DNA of 64,000 bases from positions 682,001-746,000 of the forward strand of contig JANUWI010000001.1 in assembly GCA_025504975.1 (NCBI GenBank), read 5' to 3'. Origin of the DNA: Plenodomus lindquistii (lineage: Eukaryota; Ascomycota; Dothideomycetes; Pleosporales; Leptosphaeriaceae). A model generated the notes under the pieces. That model did not search any database. It had not been told where the DNA came from and saw nothing but the letters and a program-made list of their open reading frames with translations. The position numbers were made by a program, and so were the translations under genes. Shown one piece after another: positions 1-10,627 of the stretch; the stretch's first letter is position 1, and each line of letters starts with the position of its first letter.

Positions 1-135
1 CGCGCAACACACCACTACTTTGTCTGCACTCACTGCCTGCACTGCCCGCACTGCCTGCGTCTGCACTGCGCCCACCGACTGCTATATCGCCAGCCCTACC
101 CGCCCTTTGTCCCCTCTACACCACGCTACCCAACT

Positions 136-218
136 CCACTCCGCATCGCTCCCGTCTCCTCTCCTCTCCCTTCCCCTCCCTCAATTCCCCCTCCCCATCT
201 CCCTCCCCAAAGCAGGCC
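136..218 (+). promoter_or_regulatory. Pyrimidine-rich tract upstream of the GT69 gene
   Basis: An almost unbroken C/T-rich stretch lies 60-150 bases before the start codon at 282. Such CT tracts are common just upstream of transcription starts in filamentous fungi. No TATA box was recognised. Its promoter role is inference. Confidence 0.4.
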
Positions 219-281
219 CGCGAGCGCGCTTGATGCCGGACCCGAGTCCAAGGCCCCCTGCCTAGATAGCCATCCTCCCCA

Positions 282-1949
282 ATGTCCAAGTTCACGCAGC
301 GCTCGACGCACCAGTATGAGCTGCTGCCGCGCGCTTCTCTCGACGACGACATCGACGAGGCCCAGCAGCTGCGCACAACGCCTGCGCACCCTCCATGGCT
401 GCGTCGCTTCACCAACCGCTTCCACGGCGTGAGCAAACTCTCCGACCGCGCCGTCTACACGCACTATGTCACCCCACGCCGTCGCAAGCGCTCCGTCCTG
501 CGCCTCGTCTACTGGAGCGTCTTTTCGGTCCCATACATCCTGCTGTTCCTGGTCCTGTTTGCCGGCATCTTCTTCCCCAGCTACACCGTACGCCCTGCCC
601 ACTACCAGGAGCTGCGCCAGCGCGCCATGGGGAGCGACGCCCCAGGACGCGGCAATCCCCATCACGAAAAGATCTTCATTGCCGCCGCCCTGTCCGAGGA
701 GAACGGCACCCTGACGTCGGGCGCATGGGGCACCTCGGTCCTCCAGTTGATAGACCTGCTGGGCCCTGAGAACGTCCACTTCAGCCTGTACGAGGACAAC
801 GCCGATGCAGAGACCAAGAAGTCGCTCGAGCGGTTCCGTCACAATGTCACCTGTGAGACCTTGCCCACTGCCAACACATGACACCATGCTGACTGAATAG
901 CCAACTCCACCATTGTCTATGAAGATCTCGACCTATCGTCTCTACCCCGCGTCACCCTACCCACAGGCGAGACCCGCCTCAAGAGGATCGCCTTCCTTTC
1001 CGAGGTGCGCAACCGAGCCTTGGCCCCAATCGACTCCAACGGCGTCAAGTTCGACAAGATACTATATCTGAACGATGTCAACTTTGATCCCGTCGAGGCT
1101 ACTCAGCTTCTCTTCGCAACCAACATCGACTCAGCGGGCCGAGCAGACTACGCAGCTGCATGTGCCGTAGACTTCATCATGCCGTTCAAGTTCTACGATC
1201 GATTTGCTACACGAGACTTTGATGGCTTTACTACCGGTCTGGTCTTCTTTCCTTTCTTCACCAGTGCTGGTACGGCAACGAGCAGGAACGATGTTCTCTC
1301 TGGAACTGATGCTGTACGTGTCCGCAGCTGTTGGGGCGGCATGGTCGCCTACGAGGCAAAGTGGTTTCAAGAGCAGGAAAACTCGGGCGGGCAACCAACC
1401 GCTGTTCCCTCTGCCTTACCTCCAACCTCGCACAACACGAGCCTACCACCCCTACGTTTCCGTTACGAGACCGATACCTTCTGGGAAGCATCCGAATGCT
1501 GCCTCATCAATGCCGACCTTCAGTATCGCCAGACGGGCAAAGGCATGCCTACCAACCCGAGAATCTACTTGAATCCTTTCATTCGGGTAGCCTACGATGA
1601 GAAAACATTGTCATGGCTTGCTCTTGTTCGCCGGCCAGAACGCCTCTACTCCCTGATCCATGACATTCTCAACTACTTTGTGGGCTTTCCGGCGGTCCAA
1701 GACCGAGTTGGAGAAGAGCCTGGATCGGTCGTCAAAGACAGCGTCTGGCACTACGATGACCCCGAGCGAGGCTTCGCACACAATGCAACGCAGGCAGATC
1801 TGAAAGGACACTATGAAGAAGTGACCCGGATAGCGAAGCCTGGTAGCTTCTGCGGCGGCCGTAATCTGCTTGTCATGAACGAGAAGCCAGAACACGGACC
1901 AGGAAGATGGGGCAAAATCATACCCCCGGGTCCTCCTGATGGTCAGTGA
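282..1949 (+). CDS. GT69 family alpha-1,3-mannosyltransferase (CAP59/CMT1-like)
   Basis: Two exons, 282-852 and 901-1949, separated by a 48-nt intron (GTGAGA..ATAG), give a 539-residue protein. It is a probable Golgi type II membrane enzyme: a cytosolic N-terminus ends in a basic RRRKR patch, followed by one hydrophobic span at about residues 71-98 and then a lumenal catalytic domain. Recognisable blocks of the cryptococcal CAP59 mannosyltransferase family (Pfam CAP59_mtransfer) include KILYLNDVNF, the aromatic FYDRFATRDFDG block and SCWGGMVAYEAKWF. The family transfers mannose from GDP-mannose in glycan or capsule synthesis; the acceptor here is unknown. The start is the first ATG after a CT-rich leader and gives the expected membrane topology. 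Only the family is certain. Confidence 0.88.
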
Positions 1950-2642
1950 CGAGTCCCATAACAATTTGCGGCTCTTACTTTCTTTGTACTCTCTTCAGCA
2001 TAGACTCTTTCTTTGTGTCACAACCTCATAGCGTGGGCGTTATTCTTGGGGACCCCAAACCTATCATTTCATATTCGTTGCTTTTAGGGGAAAAAAAAAC
2101 TTGCGCGTACCATCTTCAACAAAGAGATGCGGAACGAAGACATGATTGTCAAACAGCGGCTTGCAGGTTGGAGTTTGATCCGTCTTCTCGACTTTGAGAG
2201 GCACTAGTTAGTTTTCTGTTCGAATTTGTAGTGTCACGGCGGAGCAAGATATCAAGGAGTCATCTCAAATGCATTTGAAATCCTTCTCATCACAATCTTG
2301 AACATGCCGTGGTGATGGTGCTTCATCGTACATCGCTAATCTTGCTAGTTGAATTTGATGATTCATCAAGACTTGACCAATCATAACGTACTTAATTCAG
2401 CCTCATTGGCCAAGCCACGCTATCCCAATCTGCTGCGCATTAGACATCAGGGTGCCAACCCGCCCGTATGACCAGATTCGCGCGAGCCTTGCTACTTCAA
2501 TGACATATCGCGGGTACCCGAGCTACTCTTACTGTCTTTGGTCTTCTTTGGATCCTCTTCTCCACCTTCATTCATAGCACCCGCAGCTCTACATCATCAC
2601 CAGCTTGGCAGAAACAGCAACGTCACACAAAGAACAGCAGCC
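1950..2642. other. Intergenic, GT69 3' flank and ZIP promoter
   Basis: About 690 bases with no ORF that resembles a protein. An A-run near 2090 lies in the probable 3' untranslated region of the upstream gene. The last 100 bases before 2643 are rich in C/T and CA and fit a promoter and leader for the zinc transporter. Confidence 0.5.
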
Positions 2643-4334
2643 ATGGTTCTTGACAATGATACGCGGGGGTGGATCATGACGGTGGTCAGTGGCATAGGTA
2701 TAGAGGCTTCATGCAAGATATTATGACCCTAGGCTCGGGCTAATCGAAGAATAGCATGCACCTTTGGAGGTACGGAGTGCTGTTTCCTGCGTGGCCTTTT
2801 TCGGAAATTTGCTACCAGCGGACTAACGTGAAATAGCATCGATAATATGCATTGATTTGATCATTCGCCAGTTTCCGGGCAAGAAGAACTTTAAAATCGA
2901 GGATAGTAATACGTTCTTGTCGACTGGCTTGAGTTTATCATTTGGCGTGATGGTATGTATGATGAATAACCATCTTATGCTCAGGCGCTAACGTGATACT
3001 AGATCTTCTCGTCATTGTACAGCATGCTGCCATCCGCAAAAAAGTATCTTGTTCAAGGCGGCCAGTCACCGAGAAATGCTACTTTGATTATGATCGGATG
3101 TTTCCTTGTGGGTGCGCTTGGCATCTCAGTGCTGTCTAGGATTTTGCACGCGTATATCCCGCACTCGGTTGTGGATTGTGATCATGAGCACGGAGAGGAC
3201 GAGGAAGGCAAAGTTGTCGACGAAGAGGCGGCGCATGCGCATCAGCCGTCGCAAGGTCAGCAACGCGATCTGCTGCATAATGGTGGACAGCATGATGCTG
3301 AAGCCTACGCAGAGAACAGCCACCCTGGATCTCTACCCCAAAGACCTTCTCTGCATACTTCGATATCATCAAAGGTAACACAGCTAGTGACTGGAGCCAA
3401 AAAGGAGTGCGACGATAACGGCCAATGCTATGGATACTCAGATGCTTGCGGTACAGAGTGCTTTAAGAACCTACTTCAGATCCGGCCACCACGATTGCAA
3501 TCAAGAAAGTCACTAGGAAATCTTGCTGTCACCAGACCAGCCAGCATGAGCAGGCACCAGACCACACAAGCCAACAACAGCGAGCGACGGCCTCTGCTAG
3601 AAGATGTTGACGAGACTACACCTCTTATCCCTACCCGCTCCGAGCCACCAATGCTAGACCACTCCGTCTCCAGCCTTCCTTCCATCAACGGCCACTCAAA
3701 TAACCACGCCTCTGACTCTCACGAGCATCCATCATCTCTCCATAAGCATAGTCGCACATCTTCAATATCCTCTTCGTCAACCCCCCATGACCACGACCAT
3801 GACCATGACCACGATCACGACCACGAACCAACCCACCACCATCACGTCCCAACAAATGTTTTCCTCTCCATCGGCCTCCAAACCTCCTGCGCAATCGCCC
3901 TCCATAAAATCCCCGAAGGCTTCATAACCTATGCTACCAACCACGCAAACCCCACCCTCGGACTCTCCATCTTCCTCGCCCTCTTCATCCACAACATCAC
4001 CGAAGGCTTCGCTCTTGCCCTACCTCTGTACCTCGCCATCAATTCCCGCTGGAAAGCTATGCTCTGGTCTACTCTACTCGGAGGCGTTAGTCAACCACTC
4101 GGCGCAGGTGTCGCAGCGCTGTGGTTCAAAGTCGCGGGGAGGGGCGAAGGAGGAGAAGGGCCAGGCGAAGTGGTGTACGGGTGTATGTTTGCGGCGACGG
4201 CGGGCATCATGGCCATGGTTAGTTTGCAGTTGCTGGGGGAAAGCTTGGATCTTACGCATTCGAGGCGTTTGTGCTTTGTCAGTGCGTTTGCTGGGATGGG
4301 CATTCTGGGCTTGAGTAGTGCGTTGACTGCGTAG
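2643..4334 (+). CDS. ZIP-family zinc transporter, Zrt3-like (vacuolar)
   Basis: Four exons, 2643-2697, 2755-2769, 2837-2952 and 3003-4334, encode 505 residues, close to yeast Zrt3. Exon 2 is only 15 nt; without it the first membrane span is broken. ZIP features are clear: hydrophobic N-terminal spans, a long soluble loop with alternating His-Asp and a His4 run (residues about 324-343), then the metal-site helices with HKIPEG (about 362) and HNITEG (about 392), and further spans to the C-terminus. ZIP proteins move Zn2+ (sometimes Fe2+) into the cytosol. Zrt3 does so from the vacuole, and that location is inferred here from similarity in length and N-terminal layout. The gene is convergent with vps17. 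The family call is firm; the vacuolar subfamily is probable. Confidence 0.87.
3786..3845 (+). repeat. His-Asp codon repeat in the ZIP transporter loop
   Basis: Twenty codons, seven His alternating with Asp, then Glu-Pro-Thr and four His. This is the expected metal-binding cytosolic loop of ZIP transporters. CAT and CAC codons are mixed, so the array is old rather than freshly expanded. Confidence 0.85.
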
Positions 4335-4591
4335 ATCGTGTGTGTGGGTTTGGTTTGAGGGGTGTAGGTTGGTTCGAAATTGAGTAGGTCGAAGGGGATT
4401 TTCAGGCGATAAAGTACACGCAAAGTTGGAGTTCGAAATATTCCTTGTTTGAAAACTGTCATCATGCTGCCTGGTCGATGTGCCAATGTCGACTATGCTG
4501 TGCAAACGCTCAAGTGCACTCAACAATCACTTCCAAGCCCTAATACAGGCCTTCATATCAACCATAGTCCGACCTACACGCGCAACCCCCC

Positions 4592-6470
4592 CTAAAAGGT
4601 CGTCGTAGCCAACCGACTCGCCGCGTTCTTCGCATCAATTCTATCATCGTCCTCCTCCGCCTTCAAACTCGCCTTGCTAGTTGCCCTCTTCCTGCCCCCC
4701 ACAGCACCAAGACCCTCTTCCCCTTCCTCTCCATCTGCCACCTCTGGCAGCCCACCGGCCATACTCCCACTCACACTCCTATTCAGCCCATCGCCCGGCC
4801 GTCTCGGGACCCCACTCCATGCATCCCCCTTTGGTCCCTGCGAACTCGCCATGTTTGCGCGTCGCGTGGCGGGATGTGCTTCTCGTCCCAAGCGGGAGAG
4901 ACCACCTGAGTTGTCGATTGCACGAATATCGGGGCGGACTGATTCAAGGGTAGCGAGGGTGCGGCGCTCTGCCTCAATTTCACGAATCACATATTCGCGA
5001 ATGGCTTGGCGCATGTCTTGTGTCGTCCGGTTGAACCATTTTCGTTGTTCTTGCAGTAGGTTTGCGGTCACACGCTGAGCCTTGGTAGTCAGGTATTGTT
5101 CGTGGCTGCGTGCTTCCTCTAGGGCAGTAATCGCTTCATCAACCTTGTCGCGCTTGACGCTCGAACTGGCCTTTAGTCTATCTGCGGCTGTGAGTTTGGA
5201 CTTGGTGGCTGATTGCGCCTGTAGCAGTTCGCGGAGCAGGATGTGACGGTTTGTGAGAGTTTCTTTGGCGATGAAGGCATCGCTACTGTGGTACTGGAGG
5301 GGGTCGCCTAAGGTGGTGGCTTCGGCTGTGCCTTGAGCAGCGTGGAAGTCGCCGGTAGCTTGGATGACCTTGCCGAGCTTCTTGTAGGCGTGGGCAAGGC
5401 CAACGTGGGATTCTTGGACATGGAGGGCTGCGAATTTGGCGCCGAGGTCAGATTCGGTGACGCCGAGATCTGGTGAGGGTTAGTCGATGGATGTTTAGTA
5501 GTGGTCGCGAGTTCATACTTCGCCTGTGCTTCACGACCTTCTCCAGCTTCTGCTCTGTTTCCATGGTACCGAGGTAGAAGGCCTTGACCACTGGTCGGGC
5601 AGCCGCAAGCTCTGGCGTGTCATCTGGAGGCGGCGCAAACTGCTTGATGACTTTACGGCGCACACCAGTTGCAGGCTGTTTCCTCCGGACCACTGGGCTG
5701 TAGCCAAAGTCGCTCTCGACGAAGAAGACCATCTCCTCGTCACGGATGAGGATGTCGTTGCTGCAGACAATGTTCAGCCACCGCTGAAGAGACGTCTTGA
5801 GGCGCGTCTCGTCCTCGTCTGTGCCAGCGCCTGCGGAGGTGGTCGCTGGAGGCACTGCGGGGACAATGGCTTCTGGACACGCCGAGATCAGATGCTCGCC
5901 CAGCTTGACAAATTCAGAGTGCAATCGGCGGACGTCGCGGAACTGGGTAGTTCGGAACTTGGGGAGGTTTGTCTGGGAGGATCAGTATTGTTCATGGCGT
6001 GTCGCGCTGGATTCGCAGGTGCGCGGACATACGTAGACATCGAACCGCAAGATGGGGTCCTTCTTGCCGTTCCGCTCCAAGCCTGTGACCTTGGCTTGGA
6101 GCTTGTAGTGCTGTTGCTGGCGTTGCGGCCGTGTGCCATGGTATCTTTGGGGCTGTTGGCCCTGGTGCGGTGCTTGTTGCTGCCCCGACTGGCCTTGGGC
6201 ATGCTGCGGCGCATCCGGAGCATAGGGCCGCTGGTGTTGCGCATGGTCGCCATTGCTCGAGGCCGTGGCCGGCCTGTTCTGCGCATCTTGGTCGCCCATG
6301 TACCCGTACTGCCCGGCGTCCTCGTGGTACGGCGACGCCTGTGGAGGGAGCGGGGACGAGGGGATGTCGCCCGTGGGAGGTTGGCCGAACGACTGGCGAT
6401 TTGCCTGCGGCGACGACGCCCATGGATCGCCGCCCGCGGGGTGGTCCGGATCGTGGGCGCTGTAGTCCAT
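4592..6470 (-). CDS. vps17: Retromer sorting nexin Vps17 (PX-BAR)
   Basis: Three exons on the minus strand, 6470-6033, 5972-5519 and 5469-4592, with introns of 60 and 49 nt, give 589 residues. The first 115 or so residues are disordered and rich in Gln, Pro and Gly. A PX domain follows (about 118-245, including KFRTTQFRDV and an acidic/Pro insert). A linker carries FFVESDFGYSP, a recognisable Vps17 block. The C-terminal half (about 300-530) is a helical BAR domain ending in a Ser/Glu/Gly-rich tail. In yeast, Vps17 pairs with Vps5 to form the membrane-bending part of retromer, which returns receptors such as Vps10 from endosomes to the Golgi. It is divergent from the mitochondrial EF-G2 gene. 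Confidence 0.9.
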
Positions 6471-6706
6471 AGTGCGCGGCTGGAGGGGATTGGCGATGTC
6501 TGACAGCTACCGGAGAGCTACCATGGGCGTCCTACGTTGGCTGGCCATGTCGCTCACTCGGAGATGCCTGGGCCAAGCCGCTTGCCGCCATCTGGCCAGG
6601 CGCGACCTCGACTTTCTGGAGGCGTCATTTGTGCAATCACGTGCACGCTTCTGTTCACGGCCAAGCCTTTGCCATCAACCTTGCAGTGCCTTCTACAGCC
6701 TCGGGG
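6471..6706. promoter_or_regulatory. Shared upstream region of vps17 and mitochondrial EF-G2
   Basis: Only 236 bases separate the start codons of two divergent genes, so both promoters must lie here or overlap the coding leaders. No TATA box or clear operator was recognised. The frame of the EF-G2 gene stays open upstream of its ATG, which is not evidence for an extension. Confidence 0.5.
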
Positions 6707-9358
6707 ATGTGGATTGGATGGGTACGCTGTGCCCGTCAGGTTGCGAGGCACAATGTGAAGCCTCCACGCAGGCTGCTGTCCACCCACGCCGACCAGCTCT
6801 CCAAAACAACAAGAAACATCGGCATCATCGCCCATATCGATGCAGGCAAAACGACAACCACAGAGCGCATGCTCTACTATAGCGGCGTCACGAGACGGAT
6901 TGGCAATGTTGACGAGGGCTCAACCGTGACCGACTTCCTTCCAGCTGAGCGAGCGCGAGGCATCACTATCCAGTCAGCAGCCATCACTTTTCACTGGCCT
7001 CCACTGCCTCCAGGCACGACTGCATCGCAACTACCACAACCAGTAGCCTTCACTGGCGCTGTGTCCCGCTCATCCACACCCCACAACATCAACCTCATCG
7101 ACACACCTGGCCATGCAGACTTTACGTTCGAGGTTTTGCGTTCCCTCCGTGTTCTGGACGGGGCCGTATGTATCCTTGACGGCGTGGCCGGCGTAGAAGC
7201 ACAGACTGAGAAGGTCTGGACTCAAGCTGGCCATTACCACATCCCAAGGATCATATTCGTTAACAAATTGGACCGCGTAGGTGCTGCCTTCTCGCGCACT
7301 GTCAAGGAGATTGGCGTCAGACTTCACGGATGGCCAGCCGTATGCCAGATCCCTTGGTGGCAGGGAGGTGATGGCGACTTCGTTGGTGTTGGAGACGTGG
7401 TCAATTTGCGAGGCATGCTCTGGCAGGTGGGTGGTGATGGAAGAGATCTGCAAGCCTTCAGCCTTGAGCATCTAGAAAAATCAAACCATGCCTTTGCAGA
7501 AGAGATCAAGAAGGCAAGAATCGCACTCGTTGAGACACTCAGCGAGCATGACGACCTCATGGTAGAGCATTTCCTCGAACATGATGAGAATCATCTCGCA
7601 ATCCCTGGTGAGCAAATCACGCAGTCACTGCGTCGAGTTGTGTTGCAAACACCTCAAAAGGTTATACCAGTCTTTGCAGGAGCTAGCTTCCGAAACATTG
7701 GCGTACAACCTCTTCTTGACGCGGTGGTTGATCTTCTTCCGTCACCCCTCGAGAGACCAGATCCAGAGATCAGTCTTGCCGGCCAGAGTAGCACCCTCTC
7801 GACGTTGCTTGATGCAGCAGCTGTCGCCAAACCGACCAAGCCTGGCAAAAAGGCACAACCAGCTTCTGGTCAAAGTCTCGCTCTTTTGGAAGCCAAGAAT
7901 CTGACAGCTTGCGCTCTCGCGTTCAAGGTCGTTAACGATGCCAAACGTGGCGTTCTCGTATACGTTCGTGTCTACTCGGGGTCCATTGACAAGGGTGTAA
8001 CACTCTACAACACTAACCTGACCGTGGCAGAGCGGGCGCCCCGTCTACTCAAGATGTATGCTAGTGACGCAGTCGAGGTCGACAGTATCGGCACTGGCCA
8101 AATAGGTGTTATCCCCGGACTCAAACATGCACGAACCGGAGACACCCTCGTTGTGTATCGAGGCTTGCAAATGAAAGGAGCGCCGCCCGGTGGCCTGAAC
8201 AGTCTGCAGCTACGGCCAATCAACGTCCCACCGCCAGTGTTTTTCACCAGCATCGAGCCCCACAGTCTGAGTGAGCAGAAACACGTCCTAGAAAGTTTGA
8301 GTCTGCTACTTCGTGAAGATCCCAGCCTGCATCTTTCCGTAGATGAAGAGTCTGGGCAAACGCATCTAGCAGGCATGGGCGACTTACATCTTGAAATTGC
8401 TCGAGATCGTCTGCTCAATGACTTCAAAGCCAAAGCCCGCATCGGCAAGATTGAAATCGGATACCGAGAAACAATCACAACGCCCACCACACCATTCTCA
8501 TACATGCTCGACAAGCCCATTGCAGGCAAACAAGCAAAAGCTGGTACCATCGTCTCCGTCGAGCCCATCGACGAGGACAATGTTTCGTTGGGATCCCAAG
8601 ACCCTGTGGAGATCGAGGACGGCACTTTCGAAACAACATACAAGCTTTCAGATAACAACAAACTTCACATCTCTCACCCAAATCTTTCCAGACACGATTC
8701 TGCCTCACACAAGAACCACATCCCGCCACACCTTAGTCTTCCAAGTATCCTGCACTCGATCCAAGCTGGTACTTCCGCAGCACTCGCACGTGGGCCATTC
8801 AACGGCTTCCCCGTGGCAAACACATCAGTCAGCATCACACTAGACGCACAAGCACATCTTCTTCCCGAGACAACGCCTACAGCTATATCAATGGCCGTCC
8901 GCGCTGCAGTGGGAGCTAGTCTGCGCACCTCCTGCGATACTGCACCCGCAGTGCTCATGGAGCCCGTTATGATGGTCACCATTTTTGTTAATGAGAACTC
9001 TCTCGGTGCAGTGGTACAGGATATCTCGTCCTCTCGCGGTGGCCAAGTTCTCTCTCTTGACGGCTCTGATGCGCCGAGCTCGACGACAGCTGATGACGAC
9101 ATGCCGCGCGTTGATCCAAATCTCATCTACACGCCTCCGGATCCGTTCGCATCGGGCACAGGTGATGTAGGCAGTGGGTTGGCAGATAGCCAGCGACAAA
9201 TTGTGGCGCGGGTACCGTTGAAAGAGATGGTGGGGTATCTGAATCATCTCAGGGCCTTGACTGGTGGCAGAGGCACTTTTGTCATGACGGTGGATGGATT
9301 CGAGAAGATGGCTAGTCAAAGGCAGAAAGATGTGCTAGACGCTCTGCGGGAGTTCTAG
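6707..9358 (+). CDS. mef2: Mitochondrial elongation factor G 2 (ribosome-recycling GTPase)
   Basis: A single exon of 883 residues. It starts at the first ATG in frame, which gives a basic, hydroxylated mitochondrial presequence (RRLLSTHA) before the G domain. G motifs are intact: AHIDAGKT (residues about 43-50), RGITIQS, DTPGHAD (about 131) and NKLD (about 185). EF-G domains II-V follow, with GMGDLHLEI and a C-terminal block like GGRGTFVM. A low-complexity insert lies around the domain IV junction. The family splits into EF-G1 (translocation) and EF-G2/RRF2 (splitting of ribosomes with recycling factor); sequence impression and length favour EF-G2. It is divergent from vps17. Confidence 0.88.
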   Translation: MWIGWVRCARQVARHNVKPPRRLLSTHADQLSKTTRNIGIIAHIDAGKTTTTERMLYYSGVTRRIGNVDEGSTVTDFLPAERARGITIQSAAITFHWPPLPPGTTASQLPQPVAFTGAVSRSSTPHNINLIDTPGHADFTFEVLRSLRVLDGAVCILDGVAGVEAQTEKVWTQAGHYHIPRIIFVNKLDRVGAAFSRTVKEIGVRLHGWPAVCQIPWWQGGDGDFVGVGDVVNLRGMLWQVGGDGRDLQAFSLEHLEKSNHAFAEEIKKARIALVETLSEHDDLMVEHFLEHDENHLAIPGEQITQSLRRVVLQTPQKVIPVFAGASFRNIGVQPLLDAVVDLLPSPLERPDPEISLAGQSSTLSTLLDAAAVAKPTKPGKKAQPASGQSLALLEAKNLTACALAFKVVNDAKRGVLVYVRVYSGSIDKGVTLYNTNLTVAERAPRLLKMYASDAVEVDSIGTGQIGVIPGLKHARTGDTLVVYRGLQMKGAPPGGLNSLQLRPINVPPPVFFTSIEPHSLSEQKHVLESLSLLLREDPSLHLSVDEESGQTHLAGMGDLHLEIARDRLLNDFKAKARIGKIEIGYRETITTPTTPFSYMLDKPIAGKQAKAGTIVSVEPIDEDNVSLGSQDPVEIEDGTFETTYKLSDNNKLHISHPNLSRHDSASHKNHIPPHLSLPSILHSIQAGTSAALARGPFNGFPVANTSVSITLDAQAHLLPETTPTAISMAVRAAVGASLRTSCDTAPAVLMEPVMMVTIFVNENSLGAVVQDISSSRGGQVLSLDGSDAPSSTTADDDMPRVDPNLIYTPPDPFASGTGDVGSGLADSQRQIVARVPLKEMVGYLNHLRALTGGRGTFVMTVDGFEKMASQRQKDVLDALREF

Positions 9359-9852
9359 AGCATTTTGAGCCTATATACAAGTGTAATTTTATGTGTAGAT
9401 ATTAGGCGATGTGACAAGACGTACATGCGCACAGTCGCTTTTCTTCGTTGAGTCGGGTACGCATGCTTCTGAATGAAAGACATTGGTGTGCCAAGACCAC
9501 ACGCGTGCCTCGAGTCTGTAGGGTTGTCAAGACTCTAATCAGGATTATTGTTATACGTGAAGTACATGTCTCAAAGTGAATGTGACTCCACTAGCAAACG
9601 ATCGAACCTACACCATGGGTCCGCGCGTGCCACCCCTCGATCCACTGCAACACCAGCATCTCACTTCTCGACACGCCAATGCTTCTTCTACAACGCTTCC
9701 AAACCCTGATATATCGCCCAGTATAACGGCGATCGTCCAGTCCCATACCACACACCAACTCGACCTCACCTGACCTCACTCACTCACTGCCTTCCGCCCC
9801 AACATCAGCGCAACCCCACGTCCAGTCACACATCACGGCAACACACGCAACA
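9359..9852. other. Intergenic, leader of a small membrane gene
   Basis: The second half is C/CA-rich and resembles a 5' leader of the ORF at 9853. A short open frame at 9576-9773 has no recognisable features and is treated as chance. Confidence 0.4.
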
Positions 9853-10053
9853 ATGGAATCCAGGTACACTCCGCCACCACCCTATCATATGAAGAAGAAC
9901 CACGCGGTTATTCTGATTCTCAGCCTCGTCGTCATCTTCAGCATCGCATTTGGATACTTCCTTTTCAAGTGCTGCGCCCGCGCTATCAAGGCGGAAGTAT
10001 ATGAGCTTGAGTTTCGAAAGGATGTCGAGGCGGGGAAGAAGGAAGGGGAGTGA
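9853..10053 (+). CDS. Small single-span membrane protein, unknown
   Basis: A 66-residue ORF starting at an ATG in good context (CAACAATGG). It has a Pro/Tyr-rich N-terminus, a basic MKKNH, one strong hydrophobic span at about residues 18-40 ending in FKCCAR, and a charged C-terminal tail (Lys/Glu). The positive charges on both sides leave topology open. No family is recognised. Leader composition and amphipathic order argue for a real gene, but its small size keeps confidence moderate. It could also be the last exon of a longer transcript. Confidence 0.5.
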   Translation: MESRYTPPPPYHMKKNHAVILILSLVVIFSIAFGYFLFKCCARAIKAEVYELEFRKDVEAGKKEGE

Positions 10054-10627
10054 AGGTACGGAGGTGACGTCCAATCCATGGTGCAGGGAAGAGGAATAAC
10101 GAATAGCGGGTGAGGAGGAGTGGAGTGAGTATCAAAGGGTTGGAATGTGATACAATAGCGCTGATACTCGTAAAGACAAACGATGATCAGTGTCATGAAA
10201 GAGATAGCGCAGGCCAAGGGGTGTGGTGTGCTGTATGAGATTCACTCGCGCAATTTCTAATGCGCTCATGACACTGCACAAGGGTACAACACCTTGGGGG
10301 TTAATATGCATGGCGTTGCACAGGACGACTTTGGGTGCCGTGGCATTTCTGTTAGTCTCGAATCAGTGTTGCGAAGATTATGGATGAACAATACAAGTTC
10401 AAATGCAGGTAACTGAGCGGTCGTTCATGCGACACACGATAACAAGGAGGCGGCTATGTGCATTGCCATAGTGGTAGCGTTACACAGCGCGCTGTATGTT
10501 TGCTTCCGCGTTAATCTTCGAACATGCTAGGTTTGCCCAACGTATTTCGGACTGCGGTGGCTGGATTCACTGTTACTTTGTATTTGACTTGCTCTTCCCT
10601 TCTTTCCTTCGCTTCGATGAACTTATC
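10054..10627. other. Intergenic
   Basis: No ORF or RNA gene was recognised. The open frame of the next gene extends back to an ATG at 10496; the later ATG at 10628 was preferred because it directly precedes the membrane span. Confidence 0.4.

Noticed and set aside
126..887. Minus-strand open frame of 253 codons opposite the GT69 gene
   Set aside because: It is the antisense shadow of a clear mannosyltransferase exon and has no domain of its own.
5526..6503. Plus-strand open frame of 325 codons opposite vps17
   Set aside because: It spans the vps17 exons and intron in antisense and has biased Leu/Arg/Val composition with no features.
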